Part shown: positions 1-10,231 of the stretch, piece by piece | Position numbering within the stretch: position 1 is the first letter of the stretch | Layout of the letters: each line of letters opens with the position of its first letter | NCBI GenBank assembly: GCA_936908745.1 | Contig: CAKZFX010000011.1 | Span: 62,001-126,000 of the forward strand | DNA: 64,000 nt | Source of the DNA: an uncultured Chitinophagaceae bacterium | GTDB lineage: Bacteria > Bacteroidota > Bacteroidia > Chitinophagales > Chitinophagaceae | Reading direction: 5' to 3' | Notes under the pieces: model-generated | The model's database searches: none | Told to the model about the DNA's origin: nothing | Seen by the model: the letters and a program-made list of their open reading frames with translations, nothing else | Position numbers and translations under genes: made by a program

Positions 1-139
1 CATTGATGTTTGCAGCAGTAAGACCGATCGCTGCTTTGTTTTTTTCGACAAGTTGTTTCGCAATACCCGTCTGATCGGATTGGGCATTAGCCATAAAGAA
101 ACAACTCAGCGCTGTTAAGGCGAGTAGAAATTTTCTCAT
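1..139 (-). CDS. N-terminus of a secreted protein, probably an M36 (fungalysin-like) metallopeptidase (partial)
   Basis: The reverse strand opens with an ATG at 139 and stays open to the window edge (46 codons). It encodes a signal peptide (MRKFLLALTALSCFFMANAQ) followed by a segment with an AKQLVEKNKAAIGLTAANIN pattern. That pattern resembles the start of the FTP propeptide in Bacteroidota M36 peptidases. The catalytic region lies outside the window, so the family is an inference from the propeptide alone. The gene is divergent from the next one, with 119 bp between the two starts. Confidence 0.55.
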   Translation of the reverse strand, partial: MRKFLLALTALSCFFMANAQSDQTGIAKQLVEKNKAAIGLTAANIN

Positions 140-258
140 GTCGTAATTAGGTTTGTATGTGGTTGTGAACCGTCGTGCCCTGTGAAAGGCATCTGCCAAA
201 AATACCTAAAAACAGGGCATAGCACCAAAATATTTCAGTCATAGCTCCGTTAAAAGGC

Positions 259-1362
259 ATGTTCCGTAAGCATTGTACTCATTTAAACGTGTCTGCCCGT
301 CTTTTGCAAACCATTGCGCTGCTCCTTTTGTCATTTTTTTGCCCGGCGCAGATGATCACGGGTTTTTGGAAAGGGAAAATCAACAAACAAAGAGTAGAAG
401 TTAAGATCATCCAGAAGGGAGATAGCCTTACAGGAACCTCGTATTATTACGAATCGGCCAATAATTACCGCCGTTACAGCATAAAAGGTTATTTCAACGG
501 CCGTACAAACGAAGCTGTTTGGTGGGACGACCAGTTACTGGAAGAAAAATCCGGAAGGTTAAGCCTTTCTTCTCCCGGTAAAAATGCCATGCTGTCGAGC
601 GCCGATTTCAATTGCCCCGGCAGCGGCCGTATGATGCTGGATGGAAAGACCGGGAAAAAAGACGAGGAAAAACAGCCGGGTGAAGTACACCTGGATAAAG
701 TACAGGACCCGGTTTTTAATGACGAATGGGATTTTGTAATTGATAATTTCACCGTTGGCACCAATGATCCTGATATTATTGACAGTATTGATGCCATCGC
801 TTTCACAAAGCCGCCTCCCCCGGTTATCCCTGTTGCCGCACCCCCGGTAAAAGAGAAACCTGTTGAGCAACCTGTGGTTGTAAAAAAACCGGCAAAACCA
901 CCTGTTACCGAAAAGCCCGCAGTCGCCATTGCCACGCCCCGTGAAGAACCCAAGCCTGCTATAAAAACAATAACACCCCCTACCATAGAAGAAAAGTTCC
1001 TGGCCCGTAAGAAAGTGTTTACAACTGAAATACCGTTAAGTGGTGATTCAATCCAGCTTCATTTTTATGATAATGCCGAAATTGATGGCGATTCTATCTC
1101 CCTTTTCCTGAATGACAAACTTATTTTCAGTCATATCCGGCTTACAGGCAATGCCTATACCATTAAACTTGCTGTTGCCGAACTGAATGATACCAATGAG
1201 CTTATTATGGTAGCTGAAAATCTTGGTTCTATTCCTCCCAATACATCTTATATGATCGCACAGGTAGGCGAGCAACGTTATGATGCCCGGCTGGAAAGCA
1301 CGGAAGGCAGCAGCGCTATGGTCCGCTTTGTAAAGAAGCCGCCAGCTACAAAAACAGATTAA
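259..1362 (+). CDS. Secreted protein with a Pro/Lys-rich linker, function unknown
   Basis: 367 residues. A hydrophobic segment at about residues 14-31 ending in CPAQ looks like a signal peptide. Residues 32-105 (MITGFWKGKINKQRVEVKII...) look like a small beta-rich domain of the kind seen in lipocalin-like or MORN-adjacent secreted proteins. Residues 185-245 form a low-complexity Pro/Lys/Val/Glu linker with repeated KPP/EKP steps. The last 120 residues form a second beta-rich domain (GDSIQLHFYDNAEIDGDSIS) resembling domains that present a small hydrophilic loop. No catalytic motif or T9SS tail is visible. The stop codon overlaps the stop of the convergent next gene at the shared bases TTAA (1359-1362). 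I do not recognise a named family. Confidence 0.75.
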   Translation: MFRKHCTHLNVSARLLQTIALLLLSFFCPAQMITGFWKGKINKQRVEVKIIQKGDSLTGTSYYYESANNYRRYSIKGYFNGRTNEAVWWDDQLLEEKSGRLSLSSPGKNAMLSSADFNCPGSGRMMLDGKTGKKDEEKQPGEVHLDKVQDPVFNDEWDFVIDNFTVGTNDPDIIDSIDAIAFTKPPPPVIPVAAPPVKEKPVEQPVVVKKPAKPPVTEKPAVAIATPREEPKPAIKTITPPTIEEKFLARKKVFTTEIPLSGDSIQLHFYDNAEIDGDSISLFLNDKLIFSHIRLTGNAYTIKLAVAELNDTNELIMVAENLGSIPPNTSYMIAQVGEQRYDARLESTEGSSAMVRFVKKPPATKTD

Positions 1363-2207
1363 AGTTGCAGTTGCGCTATCACTGCAAAATGATCAGAAGC
1401 AAACCGTCCCTGCCATGTTTGTGAGAGGGTGGCATGGTTCAGCACTTTCCATTTGCCCTTTATAAAAATATAGTCAATAGGATCATCGTCCACTTCTTTG
1501 GAACGGAAGCCGTTAAAAGTACCTGTGGGCCCGTAGTGCGGGGTTTGAGATATTTCTTTTGTATCTGTAAAATAACCCGTAGTTGTTTTATCCATTAATA
1601 CCTGCACAGGCTCGTCCGATGGTTTTGCATTAAAATCGCCTGTAATGATAGCTGGGTTATTACCGGCGATCTCTTTTACTTTTTCTTTTAATAGTATGGC
1701 GCTTTCCCGGCGGGCTTGTTTTCCGATATGATCAAAGTGCGTATTAAAAACAAAGAATATTTTTTTTGTTTTCCTGTCTTTCATTTTTGCCCATGTTACA
1801 ATCCTTGTAATAGCCGCATCCCAGCTTTTGCTGCCGGGTTGCTGCGGCGTCAGCGATAACCAGAAAGTGGCAGATTGCAATACCTGCAAACGGGTTGTAT
1901 CGTAAAATATAGCAGAGTATTCCCCTTTTGTTTTACCATCATCTCTTCCACCTCCCACGTAATTGTATTGTGGCAATCGCTGTTCAAGGTCCGTCATCTG
2001 GTCGTGCAACGCCTCTTGCACGGACAATATATCGGCTTTATGATAAAGCACCTGCGAGGCCAGTTTATCTTTCCGGTACGGCCAGGCATTTAAGCTGTCC
2101 GAAGCAATATTCAATCGTATATTATAGGTCATCACATTCAACAGTTGCTGCGCTTCTGAAAAAAAGCAGGACAGCATAGCCACGATGGCAAGAAGAATCT
2201 TTTTCAT
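1359..2207 (-). CDS. Secreted endonuclease/exonuclease/phosphatase family protein
   Basis: 282 residues with a signal peptide (MKKILLAIVAMLSCFFSEAQ). The family motifs appear in order: MTYNIR near residue 26, SVQEA near 61, NTHFDH near 155, GDFNAKP near 190, DYIF near 245 and SDHF near 272. These are the metal-binding and catalytic Asn, Glu, Asp and His positions of the DNase I-like fold, so the protein should be active. Bacteroidota homologues are secreted and hydrolyse phosphodiester or phosphomonoester substrates; the substrate cannot be read here. The gene is convergent with the preceding gene and overlaps it by 4 bp. Confidence 0.9.
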   Translation of the reverse strand: MKKILLAIVAMLSCFFSEAQQLLNVMTYNIRLNIASDSLNAWPYRKDKLASQVLYHKADILSVQEALHDQMTDLEQRLPQYNYVGGGRDDGKTKGEYSAIFYDTTRLQVLQSATFWLSLTPQQPGSKSWDAAITRIVTWAKMKDRKTKKIFFVFNTHFDHIGKQARRESAILLKEKVKEIAGNNPAIITGDFNAKPSDEPVQVLMDKTTTGYFTDTKEISQTPHYGPTGTFNGFRSKEVDDDPIDYIFIKGKWKVLNHATLSQTWQGRFASDHFAVIAQLQL

Positions 2208-2259
2208 ACACTAAAAGTAAAGCACTACAATAAGATTACCATATTAAGGGGCTGCGCCG

Positions 2260-2298
2260 CAATAAAAAAAAGGGGCTGCAAAGCTGCAACCCCTTTTG
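2260..2298 (-). terminator. Rho-independent terminator of the giant adhesin-like gene
   Basis: The inverted repeat AAAGGGGCTGCA / TGCAACCCCTTT (12 bp, one mismatch, 4-nt loop, 2270-2297) is followed on the minus strand by a run of eight T. It sits 21 bp past the stop of the gene ending at 2319. Confidence 0.85.
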
Positions 2299-2318
2299 AT
2301 ATGTGTTTTCCAGAATTA

Positions 2319-5300
2319 TTAGCGAATATGTACCATCACTTGTTTAGATCCCAGTCTTCTTCCTGTATTATCTCTCAGTTCCACAATGTACATACCCATT
2401 GCTTTCATACCGAGGTCGATTGGAATACTGGTGTATGGCTGTGCCGGTGTAGCTGTTCTTGTAAACACTCTTGCACCTTTTGAATCATATACGTTCACCG
2501 TGAACGGTGTATTGCCGGTGCTGTAAACCCTTACCTGGAATTGTCCAAAGTTCGGATTCGGATACACCCACATCAGGTCCGTTTGCAGCGCACTGATGTC
2601 GATTACTGCAGAAGTGCTGATACAACCATTAGGATCTGTATACCTTACTGAGTAGGCACCGATATTGTCTATCGTCAGTCCTCCCAATGTAGGACCGGTA
2701 GCGCCTGTCGGCTGGCCATTCAGCAACCACACATATGTGCCGCCCGGCTGGTTGGTCACCGCTGTCAGTGTGGTGGTCTGGCCCGGTATCAGTTGTGTTA
2801 ATGGTGATGCAGTGATGCTTATTATTGGTAATGGATTCACACGTAGCGTTGCGAAGTTAGAGATCACTGTTGTACAGCGACCGATCACACGCACCCTGTA
2901 TGAATTATCATTCATTGCATGCGTTACGTTGTTCAATGTCAGTGTAGCGCTTGTTGCACCTGCCACATCAACCCAGCTACTGCCATTCCACATTTCCCAC
3001 TGGTAGCTCAGCGGACCGCCTGTAGTAGGCGCAGTTACCGCCGTTACGCTGAAGGTAGCTGTTGTACCGGCACATACCGTACGGTTAACAGGCTGTGCTG
3101 TAATAACCGGCAATTGGCCATCATTCACTGTGATCGTGAACGTACAACTTGCGCTGTTGCCGCACACATCCGTTGCTGTGGCTGTTACTGTTGTAACACC
3201 TATCGGGAAGGCAGAGCCTGATGTATGTGAGTAGCTGTAGGTTATTGTTCCGCCACAGTTGTCAGTCGCTGTTGCCGCAAAGCTCACCACGGCCGTACAT
3301 GAGCCAAACGGTGTGGTTACTGTAATATTCGCAGGACAAGTGATCACCGGTGCTGTCTGGTCGTTCACTGTAATGATCTGTGTACACTGTGCAAAGTTGC
3401 CACATACATCGGTTGCACGGTATGTCCTTGTGATCGTATAACGGTTAGCACATGTTTGTGCGCTGATCACATCGCTTACGTGAGTGATTGTAACACCGCC
3501 ACCGCAGTTGTCTGTAGCTGTTACAGATGCAATGTTTGGTGCAGGCACAGCGCTTGCGCAGCTTACTGTTACAGGAGCAGGGCAGGTAATTACCGGCGCT
3601 GTCTGGTCATTCACCGTTATGATCTGCGTACATTCTGCAAAGTTTCCGCACACATCTGTTGCACGGTATGTTCTTGTAATTGTATATCTGTTAGCACATG
3701 TTTGTGCACTGATCACATCACCTATGTGAGTTACTGTTACTGTTCCGCCACAGTTGTCGCTTACACCTGTCACTGCTGCAATATTTGGTGCAGGAACTGC
3801 GCTGGCACAACTTACTGTTACCGGTGCAGGGCATGTCAATACCGGTGGTGTTTGATCATTCACCGTAATGATCTGTGTACATTCTGCAAAGTTGCCACAC
3901 ACATCTGTTGCACGGTATGTTCTTGTGATCGTGTAACGGTTAGCACATGTTTGTGCGCTGATCACATCACCTATGTGAGTTACTGTTACTGTTCCGCCGC
4001 AGTTGTCGCTTACGCCTGTCACTGCTGCAACGTTTGGCGCAGGTACAGCGCTGGCGCAACTTACTGTTACTGGTGCAGGGCATGTCAATACCGGTGGCGT
4101 TTGATCATTCACCGTAATGATCTGTGTACATTCTGCAAAGTTGCCGCACACATCTGTTGCACGGTATGTTCTTGTAATCGTGTAACGATTCGCACATGTC
4201 TGTGCACTGATCACATCGCCTACGTGCGTTACTGTTACTGTTCCGCTGCAATTATCACTTACGCCTGTTACCAGGGCAGTGTTTGGTGCAGGTACAGCGC
4301 TGGCGCAACTTACTGTTATCGGTGCAGGGCATGTCAATACCGGTGGCGTTTGATCATTCACCGTAATGATCTGCGTACATTCTGCAAAGTTGCCGCACGC
4401 ATCTGTTGCACGGTATGTTCTTGTGATCGTGTACCTGTTTGCACAAGTTTGTGCACTGATCACATCACTAATATGGCTTACAGTTATCGGTCCGCCACAG
4501 TTGTCGCTCACACCTGTTACTGCCAGCACATTCACCGGTGGCACTGCGCTTGCGCAGCTTACCGTCACTGGTGCAGGACATGTTAACGCAGGAGGTGTCT
4601 GGTCATTGACTGTTATTATTTGTGTGCATTCAACAAAATTGCCGGAAGCATCTGTTGCACGATATGTTCTTGTAATTGTATAACGGTTAGTACAGGTTTG
4701 TCCACTGATCACATCGCCCCTGTGTGTTACTACCACACCCGGGCAATTATCCGTTGCCGTTACCGAAGCTGTATTCACCGCAGGCACTGCGCTTGAGCAG
4801 CTTACGAATACCGGTGCAGGACAAGTGATTGTCGGGTTCTGTGTATCATTCACCGTTACAGTAAATGAGCAGTTGGCTGATCCGCAACTGTTATTTGCCG
4901 TAATGTTTACTGTTGTTGTTCCGATATTAAACAGTGTACCACTGCCATTACCGCTACCGGTTCCTGTTGTTGCACCTGTTAATGTATATGTAAACGTTGG
5001 TGCAGGAATACCTGTAGACGTCGGACTATATGTTACCACAGCACCGCACTGGTTAGCATCATTAGGAACCGTTATGTTAGCCGGGCATGTAATCGTAGGC
5101 ACTGCACTTACTGTAACCGTTGCAGTGATCGGAGTACCACCACAACTATTTGGTGAAGTTGGTGTAATGGTAAATGTCACTGTCTGTGATACGGTTGTGT
5201 TATTTATCAGCGTACCGCTGATACTGCTACCTAAGCCACTGGCCGCGATGCCTGTTACATTTACTGTGTTATCCCTTGTCCAGCTATACGTAGTACCTGT

Positions 5301-8300
5301 AACTGTGCTGGTCAGGTTAATAGTAGTGATCGGGCCTGAGCAAACTGTTTGTGAAGACGGAGTAGCTGTTGCTACAGGTCTTGGGTTTACGATCACTGTT
5401 GCAGTGATAGCTGTACCCGGGCAACCGTTCGCTGTCGGCGTGATAGTGAATGTAACTGTTAATGGAGCTGCAGTATTATTTACCAGTGAACCGCTGATAT
5501 TGCCACTGCCGCTGGCCGCAATGCCTGTTACACCAACCGTATTATCTCTTGTCCAATTGAACGTAGTTCCGCTCACCGGACCTGTTATCGCAATTGTTGT
5601 GATCGGGCCTGAACAAACTGTTTGTGAAGTCGGAGTAGCTGTTGCAGTTGGTGTCGGGTTTACTGTTATAGTAGAAGTTTGTGGCGTACCTGTGCAACCT
5701 GCTATTGAATAGTTGATTACCACAAGACCATTGCCTGTTTGAACGCCGCTTGTTGTGCTGCCGGCAGTTACGCCGCCAGTGTATGAAGTGCCACCAGCGC
5801 CACCGCCACCAGCTCCTTTATCATTACCAGAGCAACCTGCAGTACCGGCAGAACCGCCGCCACCGCCGCCACCGCCAAAGTAGCCACCGCCACCGCCGCC
5901 GCCGGCAGGTATACTGTTAAAGGAGAAGCAGCAACATGCCTGGCCGTCTCCGCCATTACCACCTACACCTGCTGCAGTACCTGCCTGGCCTGGTTGACCA
6001 AGGAAGCCGCCACAGCCCACGCCTGCTGCACCGCCTGCACCAGTGGAGATACCACCAGCACCAGCGCCGGCGTTGCCACCGGATGTCGGAGCATCTGTTC
6101 CATTGCCGCCATTCATATCACCATTACCACCAGCGCCGCCATTAATGGTGCTTGTTGATTCGCAACCACCACGGCCACCGCCGCCGCCACCGCTGGCTAC
6201 GATCAGGCGATTGCCTGATGTTGTACCAGGATAACGGATATCACTTGCACCACCACCGCCACCGGATGACGTGTTACCACCAGTGCCGCCACCATTGTAG
6301 CCACCTGTTGATACGCCACCAGCACCGCCTACAAATATGTTCAACACCTGGCCTGGTGTTACGGCCAGTGTTCCGCTCGCTCTTGATCCCATTCCACCCG
6401 CACCGCCGGTGCCTGTACCCGATGCACCCGTACCACCGCTTGCACCATAAGCGTCTATTGTTATTGACGTAACGCCTGCAGGCACTGTCCATGTCTGCAT
6501 AGCGCCTGTGTAGTTAAATGTTTGGGATTGATTGATTGTACCAAATGAAGGGGTCACTGTTATGGTTGCCACCTGTGCCGTTGTACCCGTGTTCACAGCC
6601 GGGAAGGAAGCGATATTGCCTGTTCCGCTGCCAGCAAGGCCAATCGAAGTATTGCTATTTGTCCAGCTATACGTTGTTCCCGGAATTGTACCTGTAAAGT
6701 TGATGGCCCCGGTTGACTGGCCGTTACATACTACCTGGTCAGCAGGTTTCACCACAGTTGGTATTGGATTTACAATCACGGTAGCTGTTATTGCCGTACC
6801 CGGGCAACTGTTTGCCGTAGGCGTAATAGTAAATGTTACTGTTACAGGCGCTGTAGTGTTATTAGTTAATGAGCCACTGATATTTGTTGTGCCATTGGCA
6901 GCAATACCCGTTACGCTTGCTGTATTATCTCTTGTCCAGCTATAAGTTGTTCCACCTACTGAACTGCTTAATACAATTGTAGTAATGGTACCACCTGAAC
7001 AGATTGTTTGCGCCGATGGTGTGGCTGTTGCAACCGGTGTTGTATTCACTGTAACTGTAGTACCTGCAGAAGGAGCAGAACTACAACCAGATGCTGTTAC
7101 CACTACTGTATAAGTTCCTGAAGCAGTAGCTGTATATGTTTGGTTGGTAGCGCCGCCAATCGGGTTGCCACCTACATACCATTGATTGCCGGATGCCGAA
7201 CTGGATGTCAGCACCACAGATCCGCCAGAGCAGAAAGTTGTTGGTCCGCCAGGAGTGATAGTTGGCGTAGCTGGCAACGGAGTAACAGTAACAGTTGTAG
7301 CTGCAGATGAATTAGAAGGACAACCGTTAGCAGTAGTAATAACTCTATAATTGCCAGAAGCAGTAGCTACATAGGTTTGGTTAGTAGCACCACCAATCGG
7401 ACTGGCACCAAGATACCATTGGTTGCCGGAAGCTGCGCTGGATGTCAGCGTAACCGAACCACCTGCGCAGAATGTTGTCGGCCCGCCCGGCGTAATGGTT
7501 GGCGTAGCAGGAGTTACAGTCACTGTAACTACCACAGCCGCAGAAGGTGCAGAGCTACAACCTGCATAGATAGAATTTTGAACCACTGAATATGATCCTG
7601 AAGAAAGAACATTATACGTTTGATTATTAGCACCACCAATCGGGCCGCCATTATAAAGCCATTGGTTGCCGGAAGTTGCACTTGAAGTCAATACTACCGG
7701 AGGTCCACCTGTACAGAAATTTATCGGGCCGCCAGGTGTAACCGTTGGTGTAGGTATTGCGGGGCAACTGATCACTAATGTATAAGTTGAACCTGTACCC
7801 GTGCATCCAGCGCCATCTGTAGCCACCACCACGATCGGGAATGAACCTGACTGTGTAGGTGTTCCGCTTAATACACCTGCTGAACTGAGTGTGAGGCCTG
7901 TTGGCAATGTGCTGGTTGTGCTATATGTAACCGTTGGCGTACCACCGGCAGATGTAAATGTTTCGCTGAAAGCTGTTCCCGCCACGCCTGTTGCAGTAGC
8001 CGGGTTGGTTACTGTGATGGTCGGGCATAATGTAGAAAGATAGTTACATCCTGTTGGCAGGGTGAAGCTGGCAGGGTCACCGCCATTGCTTGTGATCCAG
8101 TTGAGCCTGTTATTTAAAGCTGCTCTCAATGCGGAAATAGGACCCGAAACAGCTGCGATATTACAATTACCAAATCTCGCATTGTCAAATTCGCTGTTGA
8201 TATCACCTGATACACCAATCCAGATCGCATTGGTACCCGTTGTCAGACCTGTTGGCAATGCACTTGCATTCACGCCTGTAGCTGTGCCATCCCATGACGC

Positions 8301-10148
8301 AGCAGATGTTGTAACAGGATCCCCATTACTCGTGCTATACACATTCATATGTATGCCACTGATAAATGTAGGCGAACCGGAAGATCCTGTATAAGCCAGC
8401 ACCTGGTCACCATTCACACTTAATGTTAATGCTGTACCTGTAACTGTACCCGCGGTACCGCCGCCGGATTTTGTAGCAGTAGTACCAGCAATCCTGATCT
8501 CCGTTCCCGCAGCTAAGCCACCGGCAGGCACTGTCCAGGTCACTGTTTCTTCTGCCGTACCAAATGTATTTGTACTCAACCAACCCGTACTGGTAAAGTT
8601 GATAGCTGTACCCGGCCCCATATTTCTTAATAACACAAAAGAAAACTCATCAGCAGCGATACTGTTGCCACCGATATAACCGGAGAAGGCAATATCACCA
8701 GCCAGCAATGTTGTTGCGCCGGTTGGCAATGGTGAAACCAGCCATGAAGCCAGCACCACATAACTATTCTGACAAGTAGAAGAACAATTGGCTCTTCTTC
8801 CTTCTATAAATACATAGCCACCTGTTGCCGCAAGACCTGTTGTACTGATATTAGTACCAGGTGTATAAGGTAAATAACTTACGCCGCCATTTGTGGTGTA
8901 GCGGAAATCATCCGCGCAACCTGTACCGCCGCTACCTGCATTGAAGGTGGCGCTTACGTTAGTTCCATCAGCCACAGTAAGTGCAGATGGTGTTTTCAGC
9001 AGCAGCGTTGGATTCGCCGGCAATGCCGTAACAGTTAATGTGCCATTGGTAGAATTGGTTGAACCCGATCCGTTGGAAGCCACCGCACGGTATAAGTAAC
9101 CATTCATGCTCAGTGTTGCCCCTGTAATAGTCAGGGACGTTGTTGTGGCACCAGAGTAAACTGTATTATTAGTAATATTTACAAAACCACCGCCATTGTC
9201 CACCTGCCATTGATAGCCCGTGGCGCCTGTAGCTGCCACCGTGAACGTTGTGTTTGCATTTTCACATATACTAACAGAAGTGGGATTTGTTGTGAAAGAA
9301 GGAGCAGGCAATGCTGTTATATAAGAACAACCTGTTGGCAATGCGCTAAAAGCCGGTGGTCCTACAGACGGGTCATCATTATTCGTTGCCCAATTCGCTA
9401 CATTGTTAAGCGCCGCTCTTGCAGCTGCCGCATTGCCCATTGGTACTGCGCAGCCATTAAAACGTGCATTGTCTTTTTCTGCAATGATGCTGCCGGGGAT
9501 CCAGATCGCATCTGTGCCATTCGTCAAAAAGTTAGAACCACCCAAAGCTGGTAAACCGCTTGCATTGGCTGTATTTTCCGCGCCATCCCACTCAGTAGTA
9601 GTGGTTGTAACAGCGTCGCCACCGGGAATATCTGGCGGAATGGAAGCCACCGAATATACGTTCATGTGAATAGCGCTGATAAATGTAGGAGATCCTGCTG
9701 TTCCCTGGTAAGCGATCACCTGGTCGCCATTGGCGCTGAAGTTAGGCATCACCGTACCGGTAGCAGTTCCCGCCGATGCACCACCCACCAATGTAGCTGT
9801 AGCCGTAGTAGAGCTTGTCATGGTGATCAGGATTTCAGTACCGGCATTATACGTTCCGTTACTTGTATAGGTTACCGTTCCCTCACCTGTTCTGAACGAA
9901 CCCGTAGTGGGGCCTGTTCTTATCCAGCCATTATCCGTGAAGTTGATCACTGTATTGTTTGAGATAGTCGTCAGCAACACAAATGAAAACTGGTCATTGA
10001 GCGATGGTGCAACACCATTACTGTAATAACCTGTAAAAGCGATATCGCCTTTTGAGAGTGTACTTTGTGCTTTACTGTTGTTGGAAAGAAATGAGAAGAA
10101 AAGAATTGCAAAACACAGTTTTGCAAAGCCGGCATTGGGAAAGCGCAT
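2319..10148 (-). CDS. Giant T9SS-secreted adhesin-like protein with lamin-tail-like, Ig/PKD-like, Gly-rich and HYR repeats
   Basis: 2609 residues. A signal peptide occupies residues 1-28. Two copies of a ~230-residue module (STLSKGDIAFTGYYSNG... and TTLLAGDIAFSGYIGGN...) lie near 29-280 and 478-720; each resembles the lamin-tail-type domain of Bacteroidota surface proteins and each ends in a Cys-containing GCxY segment. Ig-like and PKD-like modules follow, with recurring GGPTTFC and NQWY motifs. A Gly-rich block occupies ~1220-1475. Eight HYR-type domains follow, six of them nearly identical, then a final Ig-like domain. A canonical T9SS type A sorting domain (VYPNPNFGQFQV..., residues ~2528-2609) closes the protein. 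Expected role: cell-surface or secreted adhesion or matrix protein. No catalytic motif was seen. Antisense ORFs through this gene are composition shadows. Confidence 0.92.
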   Translation of the reverse strand: MRFPNAGFAKLCFAILFFSFLSNNSKAQSTLSKGDIAFTGYYSNGVAPSLNDQFSFVLLTTISNNTVINFTDNGWIRTGPTTGSFRTGEGTVTYTSNGTYNAGTEILITMTSSTTATATLVGGASAGTATGTVMPNFSANGDQVIAYQGTAGSPTFISAIHMNVYSVASIPPDIPGGDAVTTTTTEWDGAENTANASGLPALGGSNFLTNGTDAIWIPGSIIAEKDNARFNGCAVPMGNAAAARAALNNVANWATNNDDPSVGPPAFSALPTGCSYITALPAPSFTTNPTSVSICENANTTFTVAATGATGYQWQVDNGGGFVNITNNTVYSGATTTSLTITGATLSMNGYLYRAVASNGSGSTNSTNGTLTVTALPANPTLLLKTPSALTVADGTNVSATFNAGSGGTGCADDFRYTTNGGVSYLPYTPGTNISTTGLAATGGYVFIEGRRANCSSTCQNSYVVLASWLVSPLPTGATTLLAGDIAFSGYIGGNSIAADEFSFVLLRNMGPGTAINFTSTGWLSTNTFGTAEETVTWTVPAGGLAAGTEIRIAGTTATKSGGGTAGTVTGTALTLSVNGDQVLAYTGSSGSPTFISGIHMNVYSTSNGDPVTTSAASWDGTATGVNASALPTGLTTGTNAIWIGVSGDINSEFDNARFGNCNIAAVSGPISALRAALNNRLNWITSNGGDPASFTLPTGCNYLSTLCPTITVTNPATATGVAGTAFSETFTSAGGTPTVTYSTTSTLPTGLTLSSAGVLSGTPTQSGSFPIVVVATDGAGCTGTGSTYTLVISCPAIPTPTVTPGGPINFCTGGPPVVLTSSATSGNQWLYNGGPIGGANNQTYNVLSSGSYSVVQNSIYAGCSSAPSAAVVVTVTVTPATPTITPGGPTTFCAGGSVTLTSSAASGNQWYLGASPIGGATNQTYVATASGNYRVITTANGCPSNSSAATTVTVTPLPATPTITPGGPTTFCSGGSVVLTSSSASGNQWYVGGNPIGGATNQTYTATASGTYTVVVTASGCSSAPSAGTTVTVNTTPVATATPSAQTICSGGTITTIVLSSSVGGTTYSWTRDNTASVTGIAANGTTNISGSLTNNTTAPVTVTFTITPTANSCPGTAITATVIVNPIPTVVKPADQVVCNGQSTGAINFTGTIPGTTYSWTNSNTSIGLAGSGTGNIASFPAVNTGTTAQVATITVTPSFGTINQSQTFNYTGAMQTWTVPAGVTSITIDAYGASGGTGASGTGTGGAGGMGSRASGTLAVTPGQVLNIFVGGAGGVSTGGYNGGGTGGNTSSGGGGGASDIRYPGTTSGNRLIVASGGGGGGRGGCESTSTINGGAGGNGDMNGGNGTDAPTSGGNAGAGAGGISTGAGGAAGVGCGGFLGQPGQAGTAAGVGGNGGDGQACCCFSFNSIPAGGGGGGGYFGGGGGGGGSAGTAGCSGNDKGAGGGGAGGTSYTGGVTAGSTTSGVQTGNGLVVINYSIAGCTGTPQTSTITVNPTPTATATPTSQTVCSGPITTIAITGPVSGTTFNWTRDNTVGVTGIAASGSGNISGSLVNNTAAPLTVTFTITPTANGCPGTAITATVIVNPRPVATATPSSQTVCSGPITTINLTSTVTGTTYSWTRDNTVNVTGIAASGLGSSISGTLINNTTVSQTVTFTITPTSPNSCGGTPITATVTVSAVPTITCPANITVPNDANQCGAVVTYSPTSTGIPAPTFTYTLTGATTGTGSGNGSGTLFNIGTTTVNITANNSCGSANCSFTVTVNDTQNPTITCPAPVFVSCSSAVPAVNTASVTATDNCPGVVVTHRGDVISGQTCTNRYTITRTYRATDASGNFVECTQIITVNDQTPPALTCPAPVTVSCASAVPPVNVLAVTGVSDNCGGPITVSHISDVISAQTCANRYTITRTYRATDACGNFAECTQIITVNDQTPPVLTCPAPITVSCASAVPAPNTALVTGVSDNCSGTVTVTHVGDVISAQTCANRYTITRTYRATDVCGNFAECTQIITVNDQTPPVLTCPAPVTVSCASAVPAPNVAAVTGVSDNCGGTVTVTHIGDVISAQTCANRYTITRTYRATDVCGNFAECTQIITVNDQTPPVLTCPAPVTVSCASAVPAPNIAAVTGVSDNCGGTVTVTHIGDVISAQTCANRYTITRTYRATDVCGNFAECTQIITVNDQTAPVITCPAPVTVSCASAVPAPNIASVTATDNCGGGVTITHVSDVISAQTCANRYTITRTYRATDVCGNFAQCTQIITVNDQTAPVITCPANITVTTPFGSCTAVVSFAATATDNCGGTITYSYSHTSGSAFPIGVTTVTATATDVCGNSASCTFTITVNDGQLPVITAQPVNRTVCAGTTATFSVTAVTAPTTGGPLSYQWEMWNGSSWVDVAGATSATLTLNNVTHAMNDNSYRVRVIGRCTTVISNFATLRVNPLPIISITASPLTQLIPGQTTTLTAVTNQPGGTYVWLLNGQPTGATGPTLGGLTIDNIGAYSVRYTDPNGCISTSAVIDISALQTDLMWVYPNPNFGQFQVRVYSTGNTPFTVNVYDSKGARVFTRTATPAQPYTSIPIDLGMKAMGMYIVELRDNTGRRLGSKQVMVHIR
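3366..4857 (-). repeat. Tandem 249-bp HYR-encoding repeats inside the giant gene
   Basis: On the plus strand the landmark CACCGTAATGATCTG-like sequence recurs at about 3366, 3612, 3861, 4110, 4359, 4608 and 4851. That gives spacings of 246, 249, 249, 249, 249 and 243 bp, or 83 codons per unit. The central copies differ mostly at synonymous positions and share long identical stretches, which indicates recent duplication or gene conversion. Each unit encodes one HYR domain with conserved Cys positions (TCPAPVTVSCASAVP, DNCGG, CGNFAECTQIITVND). Confidence 0.93.
5720..6500 (-). repeat. Gly-rich low-complexity segment inside the giant gene
   Basis: The plus strand here is dominated by GCCACCACC/ACCGCC-type trinucleotides, encoding runs of Gly with Ala and Ser on the minus strand. 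It follows a WTVPAGVTSITIDAYGA start, typical of Gly-rich sandwich domains in Bacteroidota adhesins and phage receptor-binding tips. Short C-rich motifs (GQACCCFS) interrupt it. Confidence 0.8.
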
Positions 10149-10231
10149 GGCAGTCGGTTTATGGTTCGGGTTAAATATACAACTAAGTTTTAGAAACCAA
10201 ATAGGTATAAACCACGTATAAGTGAAACAAC

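Noticed and set aside
1359..1362. A frameshift between two genes sharing stop codons
   Set aside because: The genes are convergent on opposite strands and share only the TTAA that forms both stops; both ORFs are complete.
3456..4586. Long antisense ORFs opposite the giant gene, including a Cys-rich 376-codon one
   Set aside because: They mirror the repeat and composition of the sense HYR and Gly-rich repeats, have no plausible domains, and vanish outside the repeats.
3366..4857. CRISPR-like regular spacing of repeats
   Set aside because: The 249-bp period is one intact 83-codon reading-frame module encoding HYR domains; repeats are long and there are no spacers of 30-40 bp.
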